Positions 8,494 to 17,844 of a stretch of DNA of 64,000 nt are shown here, piece after piece (the stretch's first letter is position 1; each line of letters starts with the position of its first letter). The notes under the pieces are model-generated. The model was not told where the DNA came from. It worked only from the letters and a program-made list of their open reading frames with translations, and did no database searches. Source of the DNA: Mesorhizobium norvegicum (GTDB taxonomy: Bacteria > Pseudomonadota > Alphaproteobacteria > Rhizobiales > Rhizobiaceae); the NCBI RefSeq assembly GCF_004919685.1, contig NZ_SMYZ01000003.1:33816-97815 (forward strand), in the 5' to 3' direction. A program made the position numbers and the translations under genes.

Positions 8494-9429
8494 CTAGTCG
8501 GCAAGCGGATGATGATCGTTGACCAGCCGCACCAGCCGCTCTTCCAGCACATGGGTGTAAATCTGTGTCGTCGATATGTCGGCATGGCCGAGCAATTGCT
8601 GCACGGCCCTGAGATCGGCGCCGTTCTGCAGGAGATGGCTGGCGAAAGCATGGCGCAGCACATGCGGCGAGATCTTCGCCGAGGCGATGCCGGCCCTTGC
8701 CGCCAGCCCTTTCAGGTCGCGTGCGAAGACCTGGCGCGAGAGATAGCCGCTGTCGGATGCGGCCGGAAACAGGAACGGACTGTCGGCGAAGGCTGGAACT
8801 TTGGCGCGGGCGGCAAGCCAGGTCTTCATCGCCATGCGCGCCTTGGCCGAGAGCGGCACCATGCGCTCCTTGTCGCCCTTGCCGCGCACCATGAAGAAGC
8901 GGTCGTCGCGCTGCGCCACCGTCACCGGCAGGCCGACCAGTTCGGAAACGCGCAGGCCGGTGGCATAAAGCACCTCGACCAGCGCATGCAGGCGCAGTGC
9001 CGCCAGCCACTCACTGTTGCCTAGCGCAGCATCGTTGCCGAGCCTGGCATCGCCGGCCTCAAGCGCTGCGCGGTCGATCAGCCTGCCGGTGTCGGCCTCG
9101 CTCATCGTCTTGGGCAGCGGACGGCCTTTTTTCGGACTGTCCAGCGTGCCGGTTGGGTCATCGCCGCGCAGGCCTTCGGCGTAGAGGAATTTGAAGAACT
9201 GGCGGATCGCCGACAGTTTGCGCGCCTGCGACGTGGCGGCAAAGCCGCGGGCGGCGATGTCGTCGAGATAGGCGCGAATATCGGCGGCGGCCGCGCCGGC
9301 GAGCCCGCCATCGATCTCGCTTGAGGCGTCTTCGAGGTCGCGGCGGTAGGAGGAAAGCGTGTTTTCGGCAGCGCCTCGCTCGGCACTCATCATTTCCAGA
9401 AAGGCTTCGATGCGGGCGGCGCTGTTCAT
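8494..9429 (-). CDS. xerD: Site-specific tyrosine recombinase XerD
   Basis: A 311-residue tyrosine recombinase that resolves chromosome dimers at dif with XerC. The N-terminal SAM-like core-binding domain spans about 1-95. Catalytic residues are all visible: Arg in ATGLRVSEL, Lys in [11 protein letters not shown], HxxR in [12 protein letters not shown], His in [11 protein letters not shown] and Tyr in IYTHV. Its position among housekeeping genes rather than beside a tRNA or mobile DNA supports XerD over a phage integrase. Its start codon lies at the edge of a 17-bp tandem duplication shared with the preceding small gene. Confidence 0.95.
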   Translation of the reverse strand: MNSAARIEAFLEMMSAERGAAENTLSSYRRDLEDASSEIDGGLAGAAAADIRAYLDDIAARGFAATSQARKLSAIRQFFKFLYAEGLRGDDPTGTLDSPKKGRPLPKTMSEADTGRLIDRAALEAGDARLGNDAALGNSEWLAALRLHALVEVLYATGLRVSELVGLPVTVAQRDDRFFMVRGKGDKERMVPLSAKARMAMKTWLAARAKVPAFADSPFLFPAASDSGYLSRQVFARDLKGLAARAGIASAKISPHVLRHAFASHLLQNGADLRAVQQLLGHADISTTQIYTHVLEERLVRLVNDHHPLAD

Positions 9430-9460
9430 TCAGCTTTTCTTGTCATTCAGCTTTTCTTGG
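9427..9460. repeat. 17-bp tandem duplication at the xerD start
   Basis: Two adjacent copies (CATTCAGCTTTTCTTGT and CATTCAGCTTTTCTTGG) match at 16 of 17 positions. They cover the last codons and stop of the small membrane-protein gene and the start codon of xerD. Without the duplication the two genes would read TGAATG, stop directly next to start. Confidence 0.85.
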
Positions 9461-9599
9461 GATTGAGCTTTTCCGGAGGGATGCGCACGCTCATTTCCCC
9501 CTTCTTGGGCTCGACGAACATCACCAGTGCGAACATCGTACCATAGGCAATGCCAGCCAGAATCGCTGTTATTACGACAAAGCGAAACAGTGTCGGCAT
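9447..9599 (-). CDS. Small single-pass membrane protein, 50 aa
   Basis: This short ORF (MPTLFRFVVITAILAGIAYG...) encodes one membrane helix at about residues 5-30, followed by a Lys/Pro-rich tail ending PEKLNPKKS. The longer in-frame reading to 9773 adds 58 residues without family character. A small protein of this type upstream of xerD is, as far as I recall, common in Rhizobiales. It probably shares the xerD-accA transcript. The function is unknown. Confidence 0.7.
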   Translation of the reverse strand: MPTLFRFVVITAILAGIAYGTMFALVMFVEPKKGEMSVRIPPEKLNPKKS

Positions 9600-9810
9600 C
9601 AATTTTCGCCCGTCTTCTTGTTCTGCGTTTCCAAACCCTGTCCCCTTATGGGACGCCAATCCGGCCAATTCAAGGAAGAAGCTGAGGCCTGTTAGCAACT
9701 TCTGATGCAGAGCCCTGCCAGCCCATATCGGGCTCAAGGCGCTTGCCACGCTTGACGCAAACGGGCTTTTCATGTCGATACGCCGGCAAAGAGGGCCCTA
9801 GAAACATTCG

Positions 9811-10422
9811 ATGAACGCGCTGCCAGCAAATCCTCCAGACGAGACCCACGCCGCGCTGCTTGGCCGGTTGGGCAGCCGTTCCGTCGTCTTTGTCGGGCTG
9901 ATGGGCGCCGGCAAGACGGCGATCGGCCGCAAGGTGGCGACGATGCTGGCGCTGCCCTTCATCGACAGCGACCAGGAGATCGAAAGCGTCTCGCGCATGA
10001 CCGTTCCGGAGCTGTTCGAGCGTTATGGCGAGACCGAGTTCAGGGCGCTGGAGCAGCGCGTCATCCTGCGCGTGCTGGAAAACGGCCCGCAAGTGCTGTC
10101 GACGGGCGGCGGCGCCTTCATGAACGCGCAGACGCGCGAGGCGATCGCCGCGCACGGCGTGTCGGTGTGGCTGAAGGCTGAGCTCGACCTTCTGATGGAT
10201 CGCGTCTCCAAGAAACAGAACCGGCCGCTCCTGAAAAGTGCTGACCCCCGTGCCGTGCTGGAGCGGCTGATGGGCGAGCGCTATCCGGTCTATGCGACAT
10301 CCGATGTCACCGTGCCGACCCGCGACGACCGCAAGGAGGTCATCGCCACCGAGGTGGTGAACGCGCTGTGCCGGCATTTCGGCATCGATGAGACCGCCGC
10401 GACAGGCGAGGTGGAATCGTGA
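9811..10422 (+). CDS. aroK: Shikimate kinase
   Basis: A 203-residue kinase that phosphorylates shikimate with ATP in the chorismate pathway. It shows Walker [12 protein letters not shown] (29-39), the shikimate-binding Asp/Arg segment DSDQEIE, and the STGGGAF glycine-rich substrate motif. It is about 30 residues longer than E. coli AroK at the N-terminus, a normal alphaproteobacterial form. Its stop overlaps the aroB start by four bases (GTGA), so the two are translationally coupled. It is divergent from the xerD-accA operon. Confidence 0.96.
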   Translation: MNALPANPPDETHAALLGRLGSRSVVFVGLMGAGKTAIGRKVATMLALPFIDSDQEIESVSRMTVPELFERYGETEFRALEQRVILRVLENGPQVLSTGGGAFMNAQTREAIAAHGVSVWLKAELDLLMDRVSKKQNRPLLKSADPRAVLERLMGERYPVYATSDVTVPTRDDRKEVIATEVVNALCRHFGIDETAATGEVES

Positions 10423-11555
10423 GCGTTGATGCACCCGTTGTTGTCGAAGTCGGCCTTGGCGACCGGACCTACGACATTCTGATCGGCTCCGGCCTGCTGT
10501 CGCGCGCCGGTGCCGAGATTTCGCGCCGCCTGCCAGGCACCCGCGCCGCCGTCATCACCGACGCCAATGTCGCGGCGGCACATCTCGATGCGCTGAAGGC
10601 CGGCCTCGAAACGAGCGGCATCCAGCCCGCCATCATCACGCTGCCGCCTGGCGAGAAGACCAAGAGCTTCGCCCATCTCGAAGAGGTGGTCGACGGTGTG
10701 CTGGCTGCCAGGCTGGAGCGCGGCGACATCGTCATCGCCTTCGGCGGCGGTGTCATCGGCGATCTCGCCGGCTTTGCCGCCGGCATCGTGCGCCGCGGCA
10801 TGAATTTCGTGCAGATCCCGACCTCGCTGCTGGCGCAGGTCGATTCCTCTGTCGGTGGCAAGACCGGCATCAACAGTGCGCGCGGCAAGAACCTCGTCGG
10901 CGTCTTCCATCAGCCGAAGCTGGTGCTGGCCGATACCGGAGTGCTCGACACGTTGCCGATCCGTGAATTCCGCGCTGGCTACGCCGAACTCGCCAAATAC
11001 GGGCTCATCGACCGGCCGGAGTTTTTCGCCTGGCTGGAAGAGAACTGGGCAAAGGTGTTTGCCGGCGGGCCGGAGAGGGCGCAGGCCATTGCCGAAGCCT
11101 GCCGCGCCAAGGCCGACGTGGTTGCCCGCGACGAGTTCGAGACCGGCGACCGCGCCCTGCTCAATCTCGGCCACACATTCGGCCACGCGCTGGAAGCCGC
11201 CACGCAGTATGACGGAGCTCGCCTCGTCCACGGCGAGGGGGTCGCCATCGGCATGGCGCTGGCGTACCGGTTCTCGTCGCGGCTCAATCTGGCCAGCCCC
11301 GACGATGCGGCGCGCGTCGAGGCGCATCTGCGCGCCGTCGGCCTGCCCTGGCGCATGGCCGACATTCCGGGCGATTTGCCCGATGCCGAAGCACTGCTGG
11401 CCTTCATCACCCAGGACAAGAAGGTGTCGCGCGGCGCGCTGACCTTCATCCTGACGCGCGGCGTCGGCCAGGCCTTCATCGCCAAGGACGTGCCGGCCTC
11501 GGAAGTGCTGTCGTTCCTGAGGGAAAACCATCCAGCCAACGGGAAAGCCGGCTGA
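10419..11555 (+). CDS. aroB: 3-dehydroquinate synthase
   Basis: This 378-residue NAD- and metal-dependent enzyme converts DAHP to 3-dehydroquinate, the second step of the shikimate pathway. NAD-binding [14 protein letters not shown] and the segment [19 protein letters not shown] are typical, and metal-ligand His residues occur in [10 protein letters not shown] and [11 protein letters not shown]. Translation starts at GTG 10419, overlapping the aroK stop. The CorC-like gene follows one base after its stop, making a three-gene operon. Confidence 0.97.
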   Translation: MSVDAPVVVEVGLGDRTYDILIGSGLLSRAGAEISRRLPGTRAAVITDANVAAAHLDALKAGLETSGIQPAIITLPPGEKTKSFAHLEEVVDGVLAARLERGDIVIAFGGGVIGDLAGFAAGIVRRGMNFVQIPTSLLAQVDSSVGGKTGINSARGKNLVGVFHQPKLVLADTGVLDTLPIREFRAGYAELAKYGLIDRPEFFAWLEENWAKVFAGGPERAQAIAEACRAKADVVARDEFETGDRALLNLGHTFGHALEAATQYDGARLVHGEGVAIGMALAYRFSSRLNLASPDDAARVEAHLRAVGLPWRMADIPGDLPDAEALLAFITQDKKVSRGALTFILTRGVGQAFIAKDVPASEVLSFLRENHPANGKAG

Positions 11556-11556
11556 G

Positions 11557-12447
11557 ATGGACACCGGCTGGATCGTTGTCGCCGTCCTTGCCATCCTTCT
11601 CCTGCTGGTCGTTGCCGTGCGCACGCGCCTCCTCGCCATGTTCGGCTACGAGCTGTCTCGCATCGAGCCGCTGCGCTCGAGCCAGGACGAGTTGCGCGGC
11701 GCGGTGGACGATTTCCGCCGCGACGGCCAGGTGGTGCGCGAGGACCGCGACCGCGTCGGCGGCCTGTTCGATCTCGCCGAGCTTGAAGTGTCCGACATCA
11801 TGGTCCACCGCACCAATATGCGCTCGGTCAATGCCGACAATGCACCGGAAGCGGTGGTGCGCGAGATCCTGCAGAGCCCGCACACCCGCATGCCGCTGTG
11901 GAAGGGCTCGCTCGACAACATCGTCGGCGTGCTGCACGCCAAGGATCTGCTGCGTGCCTTGAACGAAGTCGGCAACGACTTCTCCAGGATCGATGTGATG
12001 AAGATCGCCTCGAAACCATGGTTCGTGCCCGACACGACGACCTTGCAGGAACAGCTCAACGCCTTCCTGCGCCGCAAGGCGCATTTCGCTATCGTCGTCG
12101 ACGAATATGGCGAGGTCGAAGGGCTGGTGACGCTGGAGGACATTATCGAGGAGATCGTCGGCGAGATCGCAGACGAGCATGATGTCGACATTCAGGGCGT
12201 CAAGCAGGAGGCCGACGGCTCCGTCGTCGTCGATGGCAATGTGCCGATCCGCGATCTCAACCGGGCGCTCGACTGGAACCTGCCGGATGAGGAGGCGACC
12301 ACGATCGCCGGCCTCGTCATTCACGAGACGCAGTTGATCCCGGAGGAGAAGCAGGCTTTTACGTTCCACGGCAAGCGCTTCACCGTCATGAAGCGCGACA
12401 AGAACCGGATCGCAAGGTTGAGGATAAGGCCAGCCGGCGACGGTTAA
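11557..12447 (+). CDS. CorC/HlyC-family CBS-domain protein lacking most of DUF21
   Basis: The protein has 296 residues: one N-terminal hydrophobic helix (2-21), a linker, two CBS domains (about 70-200; SDIMVHRTNMRSVNAD, IVVDEYGEVEGLVTLEDIIEEIVGEI) and a C-terminal CorC_HlyC transporter-associated domain (about 210-290). Family members of this architecture normally run to about 430 residues with a four-helix DUF21 domain before the CBS pair. Here helix 1 runs directly into the segment LAMFGYELSRIEPLRSS, which I would expect only at the end of DUF21. This suggests an in-frame internal deletion. The family is implicated in magnesium or cobalt efflux. Confidence 0.85.
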   Translation: MDTGWIVVAVLAILLLLVVAVRTRLLAMFGYELSRIEPLRSSQDELRGAVDDFRRDGQVVREDRDRVGGLFDLAELEVSDIMVHRTNMRSVNADNAPEAVVREILQSPHTRMPLWKGSLDNIVGVLHAKDLLRALNEVGNDFSRIDVMKIASKPWFVPDTTTLQEQLNAFLRRKAHFAIVVDEYGEVEGLVTLEDIIEEIVGEIADEHDVDIQGVKQEADGSVVVDGNVPIRDLNRALDWNLPDEEATTIAGLVIHETQLIPEEKQAFTFHGKRFTVMKRDKNRIARLRIRPAGDG

Positions 12448-12563
12448 GACGCATCCCGTTGAAACGAAGACAGGCGACGCGCTTCAAGCCCCGTTTTGAT
12501 GCACGTCGCCCAAAACCGCTGCGCACTTTTTGGCGCCATGAGAACCAGCGCAGCTGTGGAGCC

Positions 12564-14114
12564 TCATTCTGCGATCTGGCTCGTCGAGCGTTCGTGGATA
12601 GCCGCGCCCGTCTCAGCGTCGACGGCCGCCAAGCTGACCTCATAACCCCAAAGCCTGCGGATGTGACGAAGCGTGGCATCGCGGCTGGCATCCTCAAGAA
12701 GGATGCCGTCATTGACCTTGTGCTGCAGCCGCAAATGGCGGTCGCCGAGCAGATCGACATCCACAACCTGGATGTCCGGTTGGTTCGCTCCGATCTCGTA
12801 GCTGTGGGCAAGCGCGGCGCGGATCTTGGCATAGCCGCGTTCGTTGTGGATCGAGGAGACCTGGCAATGCGGTTGGTCGGCAGCGTCACCGAGCACAAAG
12901 AACCGCCATTTCCGGATCAAAGTCGGACTGAGATACTGGCGGATGAAGGACTCGTCGCGGTGGTCCGCCCAGGCATTGAGCAGGATCTCGAGCCAGTTGC
13001 CGTGGCCGGCGATGTCGGGAAACCATTCCCGGTCTTCCGCCGTAGGCTCGGTCGAGATGCGCTGAATGTCCTGCATCATATCGAGGCCGAGTGCGTAGGG
13101 GTTGATGCCGGAAAAGCGCGGATCGTCGTATGCCGGCTGGAAGACCACGTTAGAATGATTGCGCAGGATTTCGAGCATGGCGCCTTCGCTGATCTGGCCG
13201 CGATCGAACAGCATGTTCATCAGCGTATAGTGGACGAAAGTGGCGCAGCCCTCGTTCATCACCTGTGTTTGCCGTTGAGGATAAAAATATTGTGCTATGA
13301 CACGAACGATCCTGATGATCTCACGCTGCCAAGGCTCTAGGATCAGGCTGTTCTTTTCCAGGAAGTAAAGCAGGTTTTCCTCGGGCAGGTTGAGCGATTT
13401 CTTCCGCTCCAGGTCGTGTCCCTTGTCGTTGGCCGTTTGCTGCGACGGCGGCAGTGTGCGCCACAGATCATTATAGGAGTGTTCTTCGTATTCTAGGCGC
13501 TCGCGAAGCCCTTCGCGCTGCCGCTCCGACGATAGCTTCGGCGGCCGGTGATAGCGGAACACGCCCTGCGCCATCAGCGCGTGGGCGGAATCGAGAACAG
13601 CCTCGACGGCGGCGAGGCCGTGCCGCTCCTCGCAACGGACAATGTAGCCCTTGGCGAAGTCCAGGTAGCCGAGGATTGCCCCGGCGTCCGTCCACTGCTT
13701 GAACAACTGATTGTTCTTAAAAAAATGGTTGTGCCCGAGCGCAGCATGGGCCGTCACCAAGGCCTGCAGGGCCATGGTGTTTTCCTCCATCAGATAGACG
13801 ATGCAGGGATTGGAATTGATGACCAGTTCATAGGCAAGCCCTCGCCCGCCTTTGCGATAGAGCAGGTCCTGGTGAAGGAAATGTTTGCCGAAAGACCAGT
13901 GACGGTACATCAGTGGCATGCCGGCCGACGAATAGGCGTCGAGCATCTGTTGGGAGGAGATGATCTCCATCTGCACGGGGTAGGTTTCGAGATGAAGCTC
14001 TTCGACCGCTATTGCTTCGATCGCGTCATAGGCCCGCGACAATGTCTTGAAATCCCAGTCGGATCCTGAAAAAAGCAGGCTGGATTTGCTGGCTTGTCTG
14101 GCCATCGGACCCAC
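12564..14114 (-). CDS. SpoVR-family protein (YcgB-like)
   Basis: A 516-residue member of the SpoVR/YcgB family, third gene of the prkA-yeaH-spoVR stress operon. The typical N-terminal sequence is present (SDWDFKTLSRAYDAIEAIA), as is the conserved core with YPQRQTQVMNEG and GINPYALGLDMMQD. The molecular function of the family is unresolved; the trio is induced by starvation and stationary phase in enterobacteria. A GTG at 14114 directly follows the upstream TGA and is well spaced from an AAGAGAG ribosome-binding site; an ATG at 14105 is the alternative. Confidence 0.95.
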   Translation of the reverse strand: MGPMARQASKSSLLFSGSDWDFKTLSRAYDAIEAIAVEELHLETYPVQMEIISSQQMLDAYSSAGMPLMYRHWSFGKHFLHQDLLYRKGGRGLAYELVINSNPCIVYLMEENTMALQALVTAHAALGHNHFFKNNQLFKQWTDAGAILGYLDFAKGYIVRCEERHGLAAVEAVLDSAHALMAQGVFRYHRPPKLSSERQREGLRERLEYEEHSYNDLWRTLPPSQQTANDKGHDLERKKSLNLPEENLLYFLEKNSLILEPWQREIIRIVRVIAQYFYPQRQTQVMNEGCATFVHYTLMNMLFDRGQISEGAMLEILRNHSNVVFQPAYDDPRFSGINPYALGLDMMQDIQRISTEPTAEDREWFPDIAGHGNWLEILLNAWADHRDESFIRQYLSPTLIRKWRFFVLGDAADQPHCQVSSIHNERGYAKIRAALAHSYEIGANQPDIQVVDVDLLGDRHLRLQHKVNDGILLEDASRDATLRHIRRLWGYEVSLAAVDAETGAAIHERSTSQIAE

Positions 14115-15428
14115 TCACGCTCTCTTACGGGGAGCCGGCTGTCTGCCGAAGAGCTGGCGAAAGACCGGATAGATATCGGCGGGCGTGGCGATACGGCTCA
14201 TCTGGAAGTTCGGCCACCTCAGGTCGATTTCGCTATAGGCACGCCACAGCGATGTCCCGTTTTCGGTCGTGCCGAAGATATGGGCTTCACGCTCATCGAT
14301 GATCTCGACATAGGCAAAATACTGGCACAGCCGCATGAGCTTGCCGTTGAGCAATGCTATGCATCGCTCGGAATCGCCGGCGAAATTGTCGCCGTCCGAG
14401 GCCTGGGCGGCGTAGATGTTCCATTCGCGGGCAGGGTAACGTTCCTCAATAATGCGGTGCATTTCCTCCAGCGCGGTGGAAACGACAGTGCCGCCGCTCT
14501 GCGTGTTGTAGAAAAATGTTTCCTCATCGACCTCCTGGGCCAGGTGCGTGTGGCGGATGAAGACGATGTCGATGCGGTCGTAGCGACGTTTCAAGAACAG
14601 GTGCAGCAGCACGAAGAAGCGCTTGGCCAGATCCTTTTCGCGCTCGCCCATCGAGCCGGACACATCCATCAGACAGAACATGACGGCATTGGCGTTCGGC
14701 ACAGGTCGGAGATCGAAGCGGTTGAATCGGATGTCGACCGGATCGACATAGGCAATTCGCCTGCGCCGCCGCTCCAGCCGGTCAAGCTCTTCGCGCAACG
14801 CTGCAGTGCGCTGGCGCGCCGCTGCGCTGGATGGCACCACCTCAAGCGTGGCGATTTCCCGGAGGATCGCGTCCAATTCCTCCTGCTTAGGACGCCTCAG
14901 TGCAATGCGGCGGCCGTGACTGTTACGCATCGTGCGCCCAACATTGATGTTGGTCGGTGAACCGGAAGCGGCGAAGCCAGCCCGGCGCGGCTTGAAGGCA
15001 AGGATTTCCTTGAGGCTGAGCTTGACCATGTCTGGGAGTTCGAGATCCTCGAAAAAAAGATCGAGCACCTCTTCGCGTGAGAGCACGAAACGAAAGTCGT
15101 CTTCAGACGCTGTGTTTCCCGGGGACGACGCTCCCGCGCCGCCGCCCTGGCCGGGCTTGGGGATCAGGTCTCCAGGGGAGAAATGCCTGTTGCCCGGCAG
15201 GATGTGCTGGCGCCTGCCGCTGTTCCAGGCGTTGTTGAAGCTCGGCTCGCCTGTGCCTCTTTCAGGCATGGGCACGGCGTGCTCGGCATCCACGTCGGCG
15301 ATCCTGCCGGTGCGGATCTGATCGCGTATGCTCCGCTTCAGTTCCTCGCGCGCACGCCTGAGAAAGCGCTGGCGATTGCCGAGGCTCTTGTCCTTTGGAT
15401 TCAGGCGACGGTCGATGAAGATCGGCAT
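14115..15428 (-). CDS. YeaH/YhbH family protein (DUF444, VWA domain)
   Basis: This 437-residue protein of the DUF444 family has a von Willebrand A-type domain with the MIDAS motif DVSGSMGE near residue 255 and the later Thr in SGGTVVSTALEEM. The N-terminal half is basic and disordered, with GRRQHILPGNRHF and a Gly-rich stretch at 90-105. It lies between prkA and spoVR with short spacing (18 bp and 0 bp). YeaH acts with the kinase PrkA/YeaG in nutrient-stress responses; that role is from the family, not from the sequence. Confidence 0.95.
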   Translation of the reverse strand: MPIFIDRRLNPKDKSLGNRQRFLRRAREELKRSIRDQIRTGRIADVDAEHAVPMPERGTGEPSFNNAWNSGRRQHILPGNRHFSPGDLIPKPGQGGGAGASSPGNTASEDDFRFVLSREEVLDLFFEDLELPDMVKLSLKEILAFKPRRAGFAASGSPTNINVGRTMRNSHGRRIALRRPKQEELDAILREIATLEVVPSSAAARQRTAALREELDRLERRRRRIAYVDPVDIRFNRFDLRPVPNANAVMFCLMDVSGSMGEREKDLAKRFFVLLHLFLKRRYDRIDIVFIRHTHLAQEVDEETFFYNTQSGGTVVSTALEEMHRIIEERYPAREWNIYAAQASDGDNFAGDSERCIALLNGKLMRLCQYFAYVEIIDEREAHIFGTTENGTSLWRAYSEIDLRWPNFQMSRIATPADIYPVFRQLFGRQPAPRKRA

Positions 15429-15446
15429 GGAACCATCCGGGCTCTC

Positions 15447-17396
15447 TCAGCCCGCCTTGTTCACTCGCATGTACCAGTCCACAAGGCGACGCACCTGCCG
15501 CTGGGTGTAGCCGCGCTCGACCATGCGCTGCACGAATTCATTGTGGCGTTTTTCCGTGACGCTGTCCTGCTTGGAACCGAAGCTGATCACCGGCAAGAGA
15601 TCCTCGACCTGTCCGAACATCCGCTTCTCGATGACTTCGCGCAGTTTTTCATAACTCGTCCATGACGGGTTGCGGTCGTGGTTTCTTGCGCGCGCGCGCA
15701 ACGTGAACTTCACCACCTCGTTGCGGAAGTCCTTGGGATTAGCGATGCCGGCCGGTTTTTCGACCTGCGACAATTCCTTGTCCAATACCTCGCGATTGAG
15801 AACCTGGCCGGTATCGGGATCCTTGTAGTCCTGATCCTCGATCCAGGCATCGGCATAGGCGATGTAACGGTCGAAGAGGTTCTGGCCATACTCGCTGTAT
15901 GATTCCAGATAGGCCTTCTGGATTTCGTGGCCGATGAACTCGGCATAGCGCGTTGCCAGTTCCGACTTGATGAACTCGAGATAGGCAGCTTCCGTCTCCT
16001 TTGGAAACTGCTCGCGCTTGATCGCCTCTTCCAGGATGTACATCAGATGCACAGGATCGGCAGCCACCTCCTTCGTATCGTAGTTGAATGTCTGCGACAG
16101 GATCTTGAAGGCGAAGCGTGTGCTGACGCCGGTCATGCCTTCGGCGACGCCGGCGGCGTCGCGATATTCCTGAACCGACTTCGCCTTGGGGTCGACGTCC
16201 TTCAGGTTCTCGCCGTCATAGGCGCGCATCTTGGTGTAGAGTGGCGAATTGTCATGCTCGGCCAGACGGGTCGAGACTGTAAACCGGCTGAGAATGTCCA
16301 ACACCTCGGGGGCGCAGGGGCTGGCGGCCAATTCGCTCTCCCGCAGCAGCTTTTCGTAAATCTGCCTCTCTTCGGTGATCCGCAGACAATAGGGCACCTT
16401 GACCACGAGGATGCGATCGAGAAAGGCCTCATTGTTCTTGTTGTTCTTGAACTGCTGCCACTCCGACTCGTTGGAATGGGCCACGATGATCCCCTGGTAG
16501 GGAAAGGCGCCAAAATTTTCGGTGCCGTTGTAGCTGCCCTCCTGGGTCGCGGTCAGCAGCGGATGCAGGACCTTGATGGGCGCCTTGAACATCTCCACGA
16601 ATTCAAGCAGGCCCTGTGTGGTCCGGTTCAGTCCGCCGCTGTAGGAATAGGCGTCCGGATCGGACTGGCTGAAATTTTCCAATTGCCGGATGTCGACCTT
16701 GCCGACCAGGGCCGAGACGTCCTGATTGTTCTCATCGCCGGGCTCGGTCTTGGCGATGGCGATCTGGCGCAATCGCGAAGGCATCAGCTTGACCACGCTG
16801 AACTTGGAAATATCACCGGACAGTTCGTCGAGGCGCTTGGCCGCCCATGGCGAAATGAGCCCGTTCAAACGGCGCCGGGCAATGCCGTATTTATCCTGCA
16901 GCAGGTCGCCCATGCGATCGGGATGGAAAAGGCCAAGTGGTGATTCGAAAACCGGGCTGACCTGGTTGCCAACCTTCAGCGTGTAGATCGGGCGCTGCTC
17001 CATCAATTTCTTCAGCCGTTCGGCAAGGGAGGATTTGCCGCCGCCAACCGGGCCGAGGAGATAGAGGATCTGCTTGCGCTCCTCGAGCCCCTGGGACGCA
17101 TAGCGAAAATAGCCGGCGATGCGCTCGATTGTGTCCTCCATGCCATAGAAATCTGCAAAGGAGGGGTACACCTTCAGGGTCCGGTTGGAGAAAATGCGGC
17201 CGAGCCGCTCGTCCTTGCTGGTGTCGACCAGGTTCGGCTCGCCGATCGCGTCGACCATCCGTTCAGGCGCCGAGGCATACATCGATCTGTCCTCGCGGCA
17301 GGCAAGGAGATATTGCTGGAGGCTGATCTCTTCCTGCGCCGCATTCGTATAAATTTCCGAAAACAGATCGAAGACGTCAGACTGGTTCTCTCGCAT
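15447..17396 (-). CDS. prkA: PrkA-type serine protein kinase (YeaG)
   Basis: A 649-residue cytoplasmic protein of the PrkA/YeaG family. It carries an N-terminal AAA-type ATPase domain with Walker A LGPVGGGKSSLAERL near residue 115, and a C-terminal PrkA domain with distant kinase similarity. It is first in the operon prkA-yeaH-spoVR. In enterobacteria and Bacillus the protein is linked to sporulation or stress, and protease-like ATP-dependent activity has also been described. A 448-bp gene-free region upstream presumably holds the promoter. Confidence 0.96.
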   Translation of the reverse strand: MRENQSDVFDLFSEIYTNAAQEEISLQQYLLACREDRSMYASAPERMVDAIGEPNLVDTSKDERLGRIFSNRTLKVYPSFADFYGMEDTIERIAGYFRYASQGLEERKQILYLLGPVGGGKSSLAERLKKLMEQRPIYTLKVGNQVSPVFESPLGLFHPDRMGDLLQDKYGIARRRLNGLISPWAAKRLDELSGDISKFSVVKLMPSRLRQIAIAKTEPGDENNQDVSALVGKVDIRQLENFSQSDPDAYSYSGGLNRTTQGLLEFVEMFKAPIKVLHPLLTATQEGSYNGTENFGAFPYQGIIVAHSNESEWQQFKNNKNNEAFLDRILVVKVPYCLRITEERQIYEKLLRESELAASPCAPEVLDILSRFTVSTRLAEHDNSPLYTKMRAYDGENLKDVDPKAKSVQEYRDAAGVAEGMTGVSTRFAFKILSQTFNYDTKEVAADPVHLMYILEEAIKREQFPKETEAAYLEFIKSELATRYAEFIGHEIQKAYLESYSEYGQNLFDRYIAYADAWIEDQDYKDPDTGQVLNREVLDKELSQVEKPAGIANPKDFRNEVVKFTLRARARNHDRNPSWTSYEKLREVIEKRMFGQVEDLLPVISFGSKQDSVTEKRHNEFVQRMVERGYTQRQVRRLVDWYMRVNKAG

Positions 17397-17844
17397 GATA
17401 TTTTGCCCTCAGAGCCGTTCTGGCTGCCGGCTGGCTCATCATATATTCAACTGCCGGAACGCATTGTGGTTCCTTCACATGAAGGAGAGCGCGTGCATCT
17501 GGCATTGAGACCTGGGACACTACCCATGTCACTGAAATTCTTGTCCAAATACTTAAGTGGTGATGGCCAGATGAGACCGTCAAGGGGTAGATATTGATTT
17601 CGTGAACTGAACGACAAGGGCAGTGCGTTGATGCGGCCTGAAGCGGCGAAAGTTGCGACCCGGTGCGAGTTCGACGAAGCCCGGTTGATCCGGCTTCCTC
17701 TGCAGCGGATGAGCCCCCAAAAGCTCGAGTGCCATTTTCGAGGTCCGGATCGATGATCGATCGCCGAGCCAGAGGGTATTACCAATCCTTAACTGGACGC
17801 TCGTGGCGCCTGCGGACACTGTTGGCCTACACGCTCGGGAGACC
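17397..17844. other. Gene-free region upstream of the prkA operon
   Basis: This 448-bp stretch separates prkA from the divergent hydrolase gene and is somewhat AT-richer near prkA. The only structure noted is a short dyad, GGAAC-N8-GTTCC at 17457-17474, about 60 bp upstream of the prkA start. Small ORFs in both strands lack ribosome-binding sites and coding character. No convincing -35/-10 or sigma-54 site was found. Confidence 0.5.

Noticed and set aside
8494..9429. XerD-like protein as a phage or island integrase
   Set aside because: It is in a housekeeping operon with accA, has no att-like repeats nearby and is not next to the tRNA.
10290..11639. Long minus-strand frame opposite aroB
   Set aside because: It lies wholly antisense to the clearly conserved aroB and has an Asp/Gly/Arg-rich composition typical of antisense frames in GC-rich DNA.
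14094..14960. Plus-strand frame opposite the YeaH gene
   Set aside because: It is a shadow of the DUF444 coding strand with no ribosome-binding site.
17450..17480. EcfG-type promoter for prkA
   Set aside because: GGAAC is present on the minus strand, but the matching GTT lies only eight bases away, not the required 16-19.
17447..17785. Short ORFs in the gap upstream of prkA
   Set aside because: No ribosome-binding site, domain or codon bias; the region is better seen as regulatory.
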